The notes beneath the pieces are model-generated. The model saw only the letters and a list, made by a program, of their open reading frames with translations, was not told where the DNA came from and did no database searches. From Helopsaltes ochotensis (lineage: Eukaryota > Chordata > Aves > Passeriformes > Locustellidae), in contig VXBM01000055.1 in the NCBI GenBank assembly GCA_013400155.1, forward strand, positions 2,051,829 through 2,115,828: DNA of 64,000 nucleotides, written 5' to 3'. This document shows, one piece after another, positions 33,401 through 46,551 of the stretch. The position numbers and the translations under genes were made by a program. Numbering within the stretch: position 1 is the stretch's first letter; the number at the start of each line of letters is the position of its first letter.

Positions 33401-35790
33401 CAGGAGAGTGCCCTTGCTGCCTCCCTCTTCGAGGAAAAGTGGGGTTTATTTCCAGAATGAGAGGTGCTTCCATTTCAATGGCTCCACCGTTCAGCGTGTT
33501 GCTCCCCTGCTTGGAGAGGGCTCACAGGGGGCTTTTGTTGCAATTCCGTTCCGCTCTGGAGAAAGCTTGACGGAGTGGCATGCTCAGAGAAGGAGCAGCC
33601 GCAGCACAAGGTTAGGTCACCTTCATAAGAGAGCACATTCCACCAGCCCATAAAAATGTGGCTAAGAACACTTTTTCTATTCCTGGAATGTATCTCTTTG
33701 CCAAAGAAGGTAGCTACGACCAGGAAAATATTCCATGGGGAGCAAACAAATTCTCCTGCCAAAGCCATTCCTCCCTGCTCCACCCCAGCTGATATTACAC
33801 AAGTTGAATAATGTATGTCAAGGTATTAAGTAACATGTAAACACTTCCAGTAAATGTTTCTGCTGCAAGCCTTGCCTTAACTGGTGTTGCTTCCCCCCTT
33901 TGATAATGGAAAAACATCTTCCTCAGTTCTTCTGCACCTAAAGCTTATTATTAATGAGGCACTTCCCACCAAATGTTGGCTAGAATCTTCCTCTTGCCCC
34001 ACCTCCAAGGTAGATTTCAAACCTCTTGAAAACAACTCCCTCAGAGATGACCTTCTCTGAAAGCCTCTGACTGGCCTTGCAGCCCATGCAGTGGGGAAAG
34101 CTGATGTCTCAAGAGTAATGCAGTTCTGGTAATACTCCTAAGAACAGATGACAAATTCCAGTGGAAGCAATGAGGGTTTTCTCCTCCCACAAGGATGTTT
34201 TATACAAGCCTTGTCTTCCCATCGTGCATTGCTCAACAGTGTTCCCCACCCCAGTTTTGAGAATAGATGTTTTCACATCTTCTTCCAAGGGGAGCCATAG
34301 TTCTTTTCAATCTGGTAGAGGAAATCTCCTTGGAATTTAGTGTCACTTCAGGCATGCCCACTGCTTGCACAGCATATGCTAGTAATTCCTTCTACTGTCA
34401 GGGACACTCCACAGCAGGGGCAAAGGCAGTTCTGTGCCAGCTGACCAAAGAGGACATGGTTAATCACATCACTAGGATGAAGATGGCCTCTTGAATCACC
34501 TTAATGAAACTGAGAATCATTAGTCCCAAGGGAGAACTGCCCAAGGAAATTTCTGGGATTTTCCACAGGCATTTGTACTTTCATGAGGGTTTTCTGTAGG
34601 AGAGACTGACCTAGGGTCAAGTATCCAAGGAGCTCCCAGGGAACAACACCAAATTCCACTCTGAAAAATGCCTGGGCAATAAGTTTGAGCAGAGTTGTTA
34701 AGTAAGAAGGTAACTTCATGCACTTTCTATAACTTAGAAATAAGTATAAATTATTTCATTTAACATCTGTTAACTTCACAAGCCTGAGAGCTGGGGATTG
34801 AGTTGGATTGTTTCCTTTCCATAACTTTTCCTGACAATTGACCTTGCCGCCCAGTTAAGGCTGTGACACCAGCAGCACTAAACATGACTTAGATCCAAGG
34901 ATCCAAGTCACTGCAATTGGTAAGAAATATGCTCCTTGACAACATGTATACCAGTGAACAACCTTCTCCAAGCCTTCTCTGCCCCCTGCTTACAGCAGCA
35001 GCCTTTTGTGCCTGATCTCCCACATCTGGAAGAGAAGTAACAGGAATATCACAGCTCCCAGCAGCAAGGCCTCCCACCTGTCTTTCAACTGCAACATCAG
35101 CACTAGGGACTGTTCAAAGACCATAAAGCACAGGGGAACTGAAATTACACCCACTATGGCAAAATCAGGTCACAATTACATGGCAACTGCTGTGCACATC
35201 TCAGGAACTGATATGGGCTTATTTTTCTGTCTGGGCTGATCAGGAGAGGCACAAAGCAAAACCCATGCCAGAAGGAGCCTGTCCTGCTCAGAAGATTGTT
35301 CAGGAGATGGTTAATGACTTACATTACATTAGCATTACAGCTATCACAGGAATGCCAGTGCTCAGTAAGGAGTGTTTTGAAGAAGGGTTTCCAAATGCTA
35401 CCCCCTGCTGCTTTTAGCTCCCACACAGAAGAACTATTGGAAAGACCAAACCATCCACAATCACCTTTGGAGAAAGATTTGGCCAGCCACTGCTGCTCTC
35501 CTAAGAAAGGGTAACTCACTGCAGCCTAAATTCTTTCTTATGCTGTGAAACAACTTTTTTTTGATGGAAGACTAATAAAACTACTGATTTCCAGACTTCT
35601 AAAAATGGTAGGGCTAAGTGGACACTCAGAAAAACCAGTGGCGTCTATACTTCCCAAGACCTGAAAAGTTAACTGAAAAGCTGTTTATTTTTCAACCAGG
35701 GCACTGAGGGCACTAAAGCTCAGGTATAAATTCCTGGCTCAGAGAGGGACATGATGACAGCAAAGGAAATGCATTTGCACTGTCCTTTTT
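30401..35790. other. Unique intergenic or intronic sequence, no gene seen
   Basis: No paired splice sites around an open frame of useful size. Two short blocks (31.48-31.64 and 33.04-33.21 kb) look enhancer-like from word content only. The 33.4-35.5 kb part is less AT-rich and carries overlapping short open frames on both strands. I see nothing recognisable in it. Confidence 0.4.
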
Positions 35791-35800
35791 CCCCTCCCTC

Positions 35801-35829
35801 CACCCACCCACCCACCCACCACCACCACC
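35801..35829. repeat. Simple repeat (CCCA)n then (CCA)n
   Basis: Four to five CCCA units grade into CCA triplets. Open frames across it in both directions are artefacts. Confidence 0.9.
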
Positions 35830-37430
35830 TGCAAAGCAGAATTGTGCTGCCCACCTCCTGCCTGGATCCCTCTCCACAGGGACAGGGGAAGAGGGACAAG
35901 GACAGGGGAACAGGCACCTGCCACAGCCTCCACAGCAGCGGCCCGTGGGATAAAGCAGGACACACAGAGGCAGGAGGGGCTTTCCTGAGAGGGCTGGTTG
36001 GTGTGCATACTGCACACACGTACAGATGTAAATAATCCACACCACCAACAACTTCACAGCAGTGTGGCTTTCTAGCTCGCCATACATGCAGGAAATGCCA
36101 GACCTCACTCTGTCACACACCATAAGCTTGTGGTTACGAAGCAGCGTCTGGCAGCAGCAGTCTCCCAGCCCTCTCTGCAGATATCCCACACCCCACCAGC
36201 GAGCTAGGAGCACACCTATCCAGCAGGAAGGCCAAGACTGGATGGTAATGACAGCCTGTACACACGTGGCATATGGAAATGTTTACATACCTGACTGCAC
36301 ACAGGTCTGTATCCTTACTGCTGGCTGCTCACTCACAGAGCTTGGAGCAGAGCACTTCGGCAAACCTGTTTCAGCTGCAGTGATCCATCCAGACCTCGCA
36401 CTGCAGAGAGCTGCTGAAGCCCAGCTGTGATGTAAGGCCATTACAGGGGAGCACTGACACAAATCCTTTCTAGCCTTTCTACTGCCCCCCACAATAGACA
36501 CCAACACATCATTGAAACTGAAACTTCAAGTACATCCTTACCATGTCATTACACTATATTTAGAATTCCTTTTGTCAAGTACAATTTTCAGTTACAGTGA
36601 GGACTAGACAGGTGTTTCAAAACAGCAAAAAAAGTATCAAGTATCAGCTCTCAAACACCTTTGTTTTCAAGAAATATTAACAACAGAGCAAATACCTGGA
36701 GCAGTCAAAATTCAGGGAAAGAAATCTCTACACCCCTGTGAAAAAAGTCTCAAATCATGAAATAGCACCTGTAAACTTCCAAACCATCCTATGCTAGTTC
36801 CTTCATATAATAGATCCAAAATAACCTCTTAAAACACTATCGTTAAACATTAGTCTTTTCCTTTGATAATTTAACTTAAATATGTTTATTTTACCTTTAA
36901 ATCTTGAGTCTTATGCTAAATATTCCTCTGAGAAAAAGTCTGAATAAGGTATTAGAGAAAGGCATACTTCACCCCTTTTAATCTTAAGTCACATCTTAAA
37001 CTACCATTATCATAGATATATGTTAAAAAGAAATACATACACATACGAAAAACAAGATCTTGTTACAGCATGTCAGGTTTTCTATCAGAGAACATGCCAT
37101 CACACTTTGTGGCTTAATCATTTTCAAGCCTAAGAATTGATGATGATCAGCTAAATTATCCACAAAATACGCCTTGAAAAACAGCATGATTTTGTTTTGC
37201 TGTTTTCTCTCCTTCCCCCATGACAACAGCTGGGGGAACAGCCGTGCAGTCCTATAGTGGCTTGGCCATATGAACTCTATTTAAAAACTGATTATTTCAA
37301 GTTGTTAAAGATCAGGTGATAACCTTCCTCAAAAGATGAAAAAATGGGAACAGACCCTAATTAGTATCTGATAGAAGTGGGGCTGTTGCACTGTGTAAAC
37401 ACTGAATTAGAGCGATAATGCAGGGAGACT
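35830..37430. other. Unique sequence, no gene seen
   Basis: GC-moderate to about 36.5 kb, then AT-rich. Open frames lack splice signals. No RNA gene or repeat family recognised. Confidence 0.4.
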
Positions 37431-37439
37431 CAACAAAAG

Positions 37440-38010
37440 CAGCTTTGTGTTTCTCCCTGCAGTCGGTAACAGCTCCTGCAGGGGCTGTCCCTTCCAGCCT
37501 GTGGAACTCCGCAGGAGCGGAACCCCGGCTTTTCCACACCTGCACAGATGTACCTGGCGAGTGCTTCCAGAGCGCAGATTAACAGAACAAACCCGTGTCC
37601 CGTGCAGCACATGTTGTCTAGGACAGAGAGTTTCTCAGTGACTCCTGGGCTGGCTGACTGAGTGGGCCCCGGTAAGGTACCTCTCAGCCCTCACACAGCG
37701 CCCTCTGAGCCCACTGCCGTGCCACCACCGCTCCTCGCTGGCGTTTCAGAGGAGGGGCTGTCCCCCGCACTCGGGGTGCCGGCTGTGCCGCCCCAGGGAC
37801 ACTGCTGTCACCCAGCCTGCAGCCGCTCCGCACGGCAGGACGGGCCCGGCCTTCCCCGGCGCTGGCACCCAAAGGCACCGCGGTCACCTCGGGGCTGCTG
37901 CGGGCACAAGGCGGCCCTGAACGGCTGCGGGGCGGCTCATGGCCAGCCCCGAGCGGCTCCGCCTGCCTCACCCGGGTTCTCTGACGGACACGGAGGGTCT
38001 CAGTCACCAA
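37440..38010. promoter_or_regulatory. GC-rich, CpG-containing segment with a plus-strand splice donor
   Basis: CpG frequency rises sharply between AT-rich flanks. GGGCCCCG/GTAAGG at 37671/37672 is a good plus-strand 5' splice site, so this could be a small promoter with a first exon. No matching acceptor partner can be assigned. Confidence 0.35.
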
Positions 38011-39225
38011 CCTGCCTTTTTAATGCCCAGGAAATCACACTGCGTTTGGTACTCTGGCTCTGCGGGGGCTGGTCCCACGTACCCTCACCTGTAACCTCAC
38101 GCATACAGAAATCCCGCTGAGTCCAACACTCTTTCCAAACCAGTCTCCCCCAGCATATGTCAGCTTCTGTTCATTTCCCCCTTTTCCAATTCATCCCATC
38201 TGTTAATGGTGTTTCCGTCTAGTTAAATATGATTTTCCAAAGTTTCCAATTCACCTTTTTCCTTTCTTTTTTTTTCCCTGTCTGATGTCTAGTTAATGAT
38301 ATTAAAGGGAAATTTATTAAAGAACTACCTTAGATAAATTTCTGTCCATGTTTTTACCTCAAACTGGCTGCGTGTGACCTTTGCAAAGGTATTTAGCAGA
38401 GGCCTGTCATTTGTCAAAATTTTTTTCCATTTTTTTGTCAGCATGAATTTCGAAATCATTACCAAATTATTTTTGTTACATCAAATTAAAAAAAAAAAGT
38501 TCTCTAGCTAAGCTGCCATATTTTAGTCTAATTCCTTAAAACTGCATGAGATGAAGTACACAGTGGAAAAAACCCATAAAAGTCTGGTTTGTGGCCAAAA
38601 TTCCACCTTGACATAAAACAGAAGGGGGAGAAAAATTAAATCTCTTGAACAGTATTTCCCAAGTGTTTATTAAGAATTGCTTTCTTTCTTAGTCTCAAAT
38701 CCATGGTAGTCTCAAGTCAACAATGCCACATCTGGGTTTGATGAGGTCTGTTGAAAATCTGTTGGGACAACCCCCCATTCTGCTGCCCTGACATCTCCAG
38801 TAGGTTCTGCATCTGTGGCACATGCAGCCCAAATCGTTCATTTCTCACAGCTCCCATTAACCTCTGACTGCTGTGTCAGTTCTGGGTGCCAGGGTGGAAT
38901 CATGAGACCAGTTCAAATATCTTCTTACAGTTGCTGCTAAATCGTAACTGTTTGAAAAGATGAAGTGTGACAGGTCAGAGAGAGGAACAAAGAGTTTTAT
39001 TCATGGAGAATCTTAGTAGCCTTCAAAGCAAGTCATATGAGAAATATATGAATACATACGTTTTTATAGCTTGTGCCTAAATTAGAAACAAGATCAGAAA
39101 TCGCAGTGTCCCTCATGAACTCCTTCCTGTTTCCCCATGTTTTCCTATTCATTTTGGATGATACACTGTCCCCTTTCTTCTTCCTCCTCCTCTTATCCCT
39201 CCTTGTCCCTTGTCACCCCTCTCAG
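38011..39225. other. AT-rich unique sequence, no gene seen
   Basis: Contains short A and T runs only. No splice-bounded open frame and no recognised repeat. Confidence 0.5.
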
Positions 39226-39350
39226 CACATCCTGCTCCGTGACTCCGCGCTCACTTGTAAGCGTGTGTTGGATTCAGATATGCAACACCCCAAGATCTGC
39301 CCCTCTGGAAATCTGGGAATTTCCCATCTCATCTCCCCCAAAGAAGCAAA
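39226..39350 (+). other. Candidate plus-strand exon (125 nt)
   Basis: Preceded by a pyrimidine tract of almost 50 nt ending in CACCCCTCTCAG and followed by AGCAAA/GTGAGT. Two frames are open throughout. One reads HILLRDSALTCKRVL, then DSDMQHPKICPSGN. Neither is recognisable, so it may be coding, non-coding or chance. Confidence 0.25.
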
Positions 39351-40840
39351 GTGAGTATGAAGCCAGACTCTAGCCCTCCTTAACAAGTGATGTTCAAATA
39401 TACTTCACAGCAAGGTAAGAAACGAGCAAGTTAATGTGGTATGTCACAGAAGAACTGTCAAAGCAAAGTTCCCGAGGAAGAAGGTCATTTTCTCACCCTC
39501 TGGCTTTGGACCTAGACCAGGATAAGCTGAGTGGGTGAGGCAGAAGTGCTGGCCATTTGACCACCTCAACAGGGGGAAAAAGGGTGGGGGGAAAGGAAAA
39601 AAAGGCAGAAAACAAGTGAAAACTGTTTGCACATGAATCCTTAGGGCCATCCAAACTGGGAGGGTATGTTAGAAACCACTTCTACTTGCAGGATTAAGGT
39701 TTTGATGTCAACCGGGGCAATCATTTTTGGGGATATAATAAATACCGATAGCGCCTTTTGATTCAAAGGGAAGGGAGAGCAAGAGACAAATGGCTGGCTG
39801 GACAAAAAAACTCTTCCTGCAAGAACAACCACCTCTAAAAGAAGTAAAGAGAGCAACAGCAGCTATGCAGATTTACATTGATGTCACGGAACAGAATTGA
39901 AACCAGACAGTATCTCTAACTGGTACCAATTGCTGCATTGGTGGGTCTGAACAAGTTTACAGCCTCAGAAGGCTGCAATCTCCCTTCCACACAGGAAAGG
40001 AAAATCGTTTATTTTAGAGGAACTCAGAATTGCTCAACTCTAATTAATCTTCTAAAACAGGAAATCCCTGCCAGCACAGGTGGAACTTTAACACACTGGC
40101 TGTGCAGCTGGGGAACATGAAAAATGGGATTTCCGTGTTTCTGTCTCACCCACCAAAAACAGAGTAAATAAAGCAGGCAGCTGAAAAATCTGAAAAGAAG
40201 AATGCAAGTGAAAAAATTGAGAGGGGGGATTTAGGAAGGTCACTAGGTCATTCCTAAGATTCCTAAATTTAATCTCCTAAAATTCCCTATGGTGTCAAGG
40301 GTGGTTTGAGCCCTTCTGAGGAAGCTGCCATCACTGAGTTTTAGGGCAAGGGAAACTCATCTGAATCTGTATTTTAGGAACCAAAGTTGAGAGGACACTC
40401 TGCTGCCTTCTGAAAGAGCCCTGTAATGTGCATGGACAAGTCCATCTTCCCTCAGCTATCCCTTTGTTCTCTGTAATTGCTATGTTTAAATACAGTTTAC
40501 ACTGTTACTCACTGGACCACATCACAAAAGATGAATGTCAGGACAGACATTTCTTTGCCATTGAAATGTTACTTGAGTTAAAAGTCAAGACAAAAAATAG
40601 ACATTTCTTTTGGATATTGACTTGTTTGCAGCATTATAATTGTGGAGGCATGTAAAAAAAAGAGGGATATAAGCAATTATTTACACTGCTACACATTTCT
40701 GTCTGTCTAATTGAAGCCAAAAACTTCGGGACAAGTGGAGATGACACAGGTGCTTGTCGGGGGTATGCCCTGCATTCTGCTCTGAACACTAGGCCTGTAC
40801 TTAAGTTCAGCTCAGGATAAACAGTATTTTTCATGACAAC
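39351..40840. other. Unique sequence, no gene seen
   Basis: Short open frames on both strands without splice support. No repeat recognised. Confidence 0.5.
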
Positions 40841-40881
40841 TTTTTTATTTTATTTTACTTTATTATTTTATTTTATTTTTT
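40841..40881. repeat. (TTTTA)n simple repeat beside a CR1 tail
   Basis: T-rich run with A every four to five bases, ending directly at the truncated 5' edge of the CR1 copy. Confidence 0.9.
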
Positions 40882-40882
40882 G

Positions 40883-40995
40883 AACAACCTCGTGTAGTGA
40901 AGTTGTCCCTGCCCATGGCTGGGGGGTTGGAACTAGATTATCTCTAAGGTTCTGTAAGATCCCTTCCATCCCAGACCATTCTGTGATGCTATGGT
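40883..40995 (+). mobile_element. CR1 LINE 3' tail, very short
   Basis: Plus-strand CR1 end: TTGTCCCTGCCCATGGCTGG, GTTGGAACTAGATTATCTCT, then CCATTCTGTGATGCTATGG with degenerate copies of the terminal ATTCTRTG octamer. The 5' end abuts the T-rich simple repeat. Confidence 0.9.
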
Positions 40996-43900
40996 TGGAT
41001 AACACCAAGCTCCACAAAACCATCTGTATCAGAAGAAAGACACAGGGCAGATTTCAGAGACACTAAAAAAATATATTGTGTCTCAAACTAAAACTACTAA
41101 CACAAATAGTAGCACCAAAGCTTTGTTTAGGCTAGGGGAAGTTCAGCAAGCGATAAAAGAGTTGTCAGGGTGGGGTACTGAAAGGTGTATTTTCAGCAGA
41201 AGAGCCGTGCTCTCAGTGTAAAACAGCCTGAGTAGTTCCAGTCATGGGAAGTGACCCTCACTCATCTGATGTGCCACACCAAAACCAGATTAATTTCCTT
41301 CAACTACAAGTACACCCTCAACACTCGCTCATTGGGGGAAAAGATAAATATTCTCACTATTAATAAGAATAACACTGGAGGAGCATGACTTCTTTTTTCT
41401 TTCCTACACACACACAAGTCCTCTCTGTTTAGACTATTAGAAGGCAAACTTTTCTCACACATACATTTCAGTCCATATAACAGGTATTTGCATTGTTCTG
41501 TTACTTTCTCACAAATTTATGTTTCATTGCTCCATTTCCAAAGGCCATTGAGCCCACAGGACACTGTTGTAGTCAATGTGGTTTGTTCACCTCAAACTAG
41601 GAGAGGAAGGCATGCTAGGAAATGACCTGAACACATGCAATGGAGGCAGTAAAACAATCAAGATTACTCATCTGGGCTATCCTTTCAGCCTGGATGCTAT
41701 GTTCCAGCAAGAAAGTAACACATATTCTCCAGAACAGATGTAATCAGAGCCACAGAACCTCGGCTTCTCACGGCTCAATACTTTCATGTGCGTTGCCAGT
41801 ACCACGTCAGAGCTGTGAGTAATGTGACAGAGCAGGCTGCAGGTAGATCAGAAGCACAAGCTGGTCCAAAATGCACCCTTCACCAGCCTTACAGCCATCC
41901 TCAGTCTGACCTCTGTGATTCAGGGTGCTACACTCAATATTGAAGGTAAATATATAGGAATAACTGAAAACCATTTTCCCCCTGGCCTTATAGTGAAGTG
42001 CTTAATTGAAGGAGAAGACAAAGATTTAATAGACATGTTCTTGCTCTTAAGATGGATTGGTAAAATACAGAATTTAACATTAGGTAACTACAGAACTGAG
42101 ATAATGCCATGATGTTTTGCTTTCTACAAGACAAAAGGAAAACTCTGGTTGCTATATTAAGAGGGGAAATGATTTTAAATAAATAACTTAACTTCCTGGC
42201 AAATTACAAGGTTTAGGTCAGCTCTAAAAGGAATTTGTGTCACGTGGAATAAGCCAGCTATGTGAAAGATTAATAATAATGAAAACCAACCTCTTAAAAA
42301 AAATAGAAGTAATACTTGTTGAATTTATCATCACCTGTAATACTGGTTATGTTAATAATCCTTCATGTTATGCCAAGTAGCCTGAAAATAATTAATAGTT
42401 CACAACCTTCCCACTGAAGTTTCAACGCCAATGTTGTTTTGACAATAAATACAAAGTATAATCCCAAATATTCAGGCCTTCAATATGAATTCCTTATATC
42501 TGAGCAACTTCCATGAAAAGTAATAGGAAATCTCACAGTCCAGCATTACCCTGTGGGTTCCCAGATGACAGACTCCATGGGGAATTGTGGCCTCACTGCT
42601 CACAACTCTTCAATGAAGTCCACTCTGCTCATGACCTGGAGAAGCAGACCCCATGAGTGCACTCAGGGTTCCACAGCTGAGCTCTGCTGAGCCACCACAA
42701 ACGCTCAGGAGTCAGTGATGAGAACCAGGGTGCTACCTAAGCTTGGCTGATTGTGCTGTTAAACCCTGAGGGCTCTTTGTCTCACGTGCAAGCTCCTTCC
42801 TCCTTGTCTGAAGTAGCTGTGAAACAATGTTCACCTCAAACCAGCAATAAGGAATGTCTGCAAGGACACAGCACCGTGAGAGAGAGGATGGAAAAGAAGA
42901 GAAGGAAATGGAGAATAAAGCAAAAGATGGAAGGGAGGAAGGTCAGAAGGTTGTTTATGTGCTTACAAAGTCTCTAAAATAAAGTCAGACCCCAGGGAGA
43001 TGCAGGTGGCAAACTGATCTCATTAGAAAAACCACAATGGTTCAGAGACAAGGCCCGTTTCTGCCAGGATCCTGTTTCCAGTACTGCTCATACCTAGACG
43101 TTGAAGAGGAGGATTCCCAGCCACACTTTGACAGACTTTAATGTGATTCCTGAAGGACAAGCCAGTAATATTTGGCTAAAATTCATTGCCAAGTTAGAGA
43201 AACACTACACAGGGAAGAAATAAAATCCAGTATTTAGAACAGGACACCCATGGTTATCAAGTTTAGAACCTGCTCCTGGGCATTTTTCCTTAGAAACAGC
43301 ACTTGGTCCAGCACACAGCATCCCTGCAGAACTTCCACAGCCAAAATCCTCTGATATATGCCTCAAAAGTATGAGAAATAACCTGACTGCTCACTGCTCT
43401 GTTAGCCTAGGAACTGAGCAACTGGTATGCAAACAGCACCAAATCCACCAAGGCATGAAAGGACTGCAATATCCACCTGCATCATGCAGACTTTGGGGGC
43501 AAAGCAAAAAGATTTACATTTCCACCTACTCTTAGGGAAGAGAGTGCCCCACCAGACTACATGGCAGTCCTTTCATTCATGTCAAGGCAAGCAATGGACA
43601 AGATTGACTGCATTCATTCCTCATCCCTCCATTAATACTGGATCTTAGAACTGCTGCCCAGGGCTAGTCAAAAAACTCCCTTCATTATGTTTTTTTATTG
43701 AAAATTGTGTCTTTCTCCTGGGGCAAAAAAAAAAAAAAAAAAAAAAAAGCTTTCCATTAAAGGCCCTCACTTTATCTAGTTCTAGTATTTAATTTCTAAA
43801 AACACCGAGGCCTACTATATTTTTGTTTTCAACAAAAACTTGTTTTTGAAGTGGTGCCTCCCAGGAGCTGTGATTCAGTTGCCAGAGCACATCTTCCCTG

Positions 43901-45179
43901 AGGTGTGAGATCATTTAAAGGGGAGGTGATGATACCACTAGGGAGATGCAGCCTGGCCAGGGAAGCATGTCAATCAAAAAGTACTCACAATTTTAGGAAC
44001 TCTACTGCAAATGTTGACAAAATTATTGTGCTTCGCTTTAATTTTTTCTGCAAAATAATATACTTGGTGATCATGTCTGTTCCTCACCATTTCTGGGCAC
44101 TCCTGAAGCTGCCACCCATAAAAGTGGAAGGAGAAGGACACTGGAGACTCCAACAACAGCAGTCACAGCCCATCACTGCCAGACTCCTTCCATGCTTGGG
44201 AAGTGCAAGGGAATTCTTCTCCTCCTCAAGCATCTCAGCTCCAGTATCTGGCCGCTCATTGCCAAAAGGGACTGAGCTCCCAGGAAATGCTCTGATAACG
44301 TCAAAGATTAACTCACTGACCCTCATGTTTAATGTACAAAAACTCTTACTGGAACACTGCATGTAAGCCTTTAGTATAGACTCTGATCCGAGGCCAGTGG
44401 ACAACCCTAATAGCAAAACTCGGCACCTCGGCGGCTGTCTGAGCTCTCTGACGGGATGTGGAGTCTCCGAGAAGCAACCGAAGAGCACACAAGCATTTGC
44501 AATCAAGGCTCCACTCTTATCAGACCCCTCCCAGTCTGCTCGAGCTTTACCAGATCACTGACCGCCTTCGTGTTACAACTGCCAGTAAAACACAATAGCC
44601 TGAAACTGAAAACACCTCCGGTCTACTGAGAACCCACTCCGAAGGACAAACGCACTGATAATGCTGAGCCCAGCTCATAGGATGAGACACTGATTGTCTC
44701 AGTGCTCGAAGTAAGCAGCTTAATTGGAATAGAAAAACAGGGTGATGAATCACAGCTAAGGAAAGCACCTTGCTGAGGAAGACAGACAACATCAATGCTT
44801 TACATCATTAAAAAAATTTGAGGTTACCCTTTAGGACAGCACACGTGGAAAACATTTCAGGAAAAAAAAGAGATGGAATGTTGTTTAATTGGTGAATTCT
44901 TGCCATGAACGCCCTAAACGTTCTGACACATGCTGACGGGCAGGAGGTGTCAGCCTCAGACACGCTGCCAGCCACACTTCCCCACTCCCAGCAGCTGCCA
45001 GACCTCGCTGAGGTTTGAAAGTTTCCCAACTGGAGGCCCTCTTCCCTTTGCTTTCTGGTAAATTAGCCACTGTAGTCACATCTCCTTGGTGGGTTTGATT
45101 TTATTTTCTTTTCTTTCTTCTGCTTCTTTTTTCTTCCTGGTTTCTTTTTGATGCAGTAGCATCTGATCTTATTCAATCC
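40996..45179. other. Unique sequence, no gene seen
   Basis: Contains a 24-A run (43725-43748) and, at 43.9-44.5 kb, overlapping open frames of 140-153 codons on opposite strands that show no splice sites or known motif. A pyrimidine-rich stretch at 45.1-45.15 kb leads into the next CpG island. Confidence 0.4.
43725..43748. repeat. Poly(A) run of 24
   Basis: Uninterrupted A tract. I looked upstream for a retrogene or SINE body and a matching target-site copy and found none. Confidence 0.95.
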
Positions 45180-45658
45180 TAACCCCTCTTCTCACCTCCT
45201 CCCACCCGAAAAGGGAAAGAGTCCCCAGAAGCGCATAGGGAGCGGGGGGATTCACCGAGGATCGGGAAGCCGCCGCTGCAGCGGGACCGGGGAGTTTTTT
45301 ACAGCACGAAAAGCGCCAGCAGCGAGAGGGAGGGGACGCGTCCGAGTCCCCGCACCAGGAGCCGGCGGGGAGCGGCCAGGGAGCAGGAGCGGCTCGGTCT
45401 CGCGGCCAAGGGTGCCCGGCAGAGCTCCAGGCGATGCCGGCCCTCGGCCGGGCCCGGGGCAGTGCCGGGGGGCGGGCAGGGGGCAGAGCCGGGAGCGCTC
45501 AGCCGGAGCATCCCGGCCGGCTGCGGCCCGGGCACAGCCGGGAGCGCTCAGCCGGGGCTCCGCTCTGCGGGAAGGGGTCGGGGGAGCACAGAAAAGAAGC
45601 AAAAGCAATAACGCGAGCCGCGGTCCTACCCGGCCGTGCCTCCCGCAGCCTCGCACCG

Positions 45659-46160
45659 NNNNNNNNNNNNNNNNNNNNNNNNNNNNNNNNNNNNNNNNNN
45701 NNNNNNNNNNNNNNNNNNNNNNNNNNNNNNNNNNNNNNNNNNNNNNNNNNNNNNNNNNNNNNNNNNNNNNNNNNNNNNNNNNNNNNNNNNNNNNNNNNNN
45801 NNNNNNNNNNNNNNNNNNNNNNNNNNNNNNNNNNNNNNNNNNNNNNNNNNNNNNNNNNNNNNNNNNNNNNNNNNNNNNNNNNNNNNNNNNNNNNNNNNNN
45901 NNNNNNNNNNNNNNNNNNNNNNNNNNNNNNNNNNNNNNNNNNNNNNNNNNNNNNNNNNNNNNNNNNNNNNNNNNNNNNNNNNNNNNNNNNNNNNNNNNNN
46001 NNNNNNNNNNNNNNNNNNNNNNNNNNNNNNNNNNNNNNNNNNNNNNNNNNNNNNNNNNNNNNNNNNNNNNNNNNNNNNNNNNNNNNNNNNNNNNNNNNNN
46101 NNNNNNNNNNNNNNNNNNNNNNNNNNNNNNNNNNNNNNNNNNNNNNNNNNNNNNNNNNNN
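45659..46160. other. Assembly gap (502 N)
   Basis: Run of N bounded on the left by CpG-island sequence and on the right by a tandem repeat, a combination that commonly breaks assemblies. Confidence 0.99.
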
Positions 46161-46310
46161 CCACTGCCACCACCACTGCCACCACCACTGCCACCACCAG
46201 CTGCTACTGCTGTGCACAGCCTGCCACTGCCACCACCACTGCCACCACCAGCTGCTACTGCCATGCACAGCCTGCCACTGCCACCGCCACCGCCACGCAC
46301 AGCTTGGCAG
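46161..46310. repeat. Tandem repeat: CCACTGCCACCA units inside a longer repeat of about 60 bp
   Basis: Twelve-bp CCACTGCCACCA units occur in small blocks, each block followed by GCTGCTACTGC and TGCACAGCCTG. The array starts at the gap edge and probably continues into it, so its true length is unknown. Confidence 0.85.
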
Positions 46311-46513
46311 TGCCACAGCACCACGCTGTACCTTAACCCCGGGCAGACCAACAGCCAGCCCTCTCAGTTTACAAGCATAATCTTTTCAGCGATGACTTTG
46401 CACTTGGTAGTGAAATACTGAGTCATGCCAAATGTTACCCAGCTGTTCCTTTATCTCCTTCTCTGAGGAAAGGTGATTACTGCAGTAAAATCTGCTGTTT
46501 TTTTCCATGCCAG

Positions 46514-46551
46514 CCTCCCCCCCCTCAGAGGAGCTGCCTGCAAAGCCCCAG
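46514..46551 (+). other. Candidate plus-strand exon (38 nt)
   Basis: Acceptor TGTTTTTTTCCATGCCAG and donor CCCAG/GTAACG bracket SPPSEELPAKPQ (phase 1 in, 0 out). Lies just downstream of the CpG island. Phase does not join the next candidate. Confidence 0.25.

Larger units (their letters stand above)
45180..46330. promoter_or_regulatory. CpG island with assembly gap, likely promoter
   Basis: Very high GC and CpG from 45.24 kb to the gap. The right edge after the gap is a CCACTG-type tandem repeat. Probably a transcription start, direction unknown. Plus-strand candidate exons follow at 46.5-47.9 kb. Long open frames across the N run are artefacts. Confidence 0.6.

Noticed and set aside
45252..46421. 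Open frames of 240-354 codons across the second gap
   Set aside because: Padded by 502 Ns and a tandem repeat.
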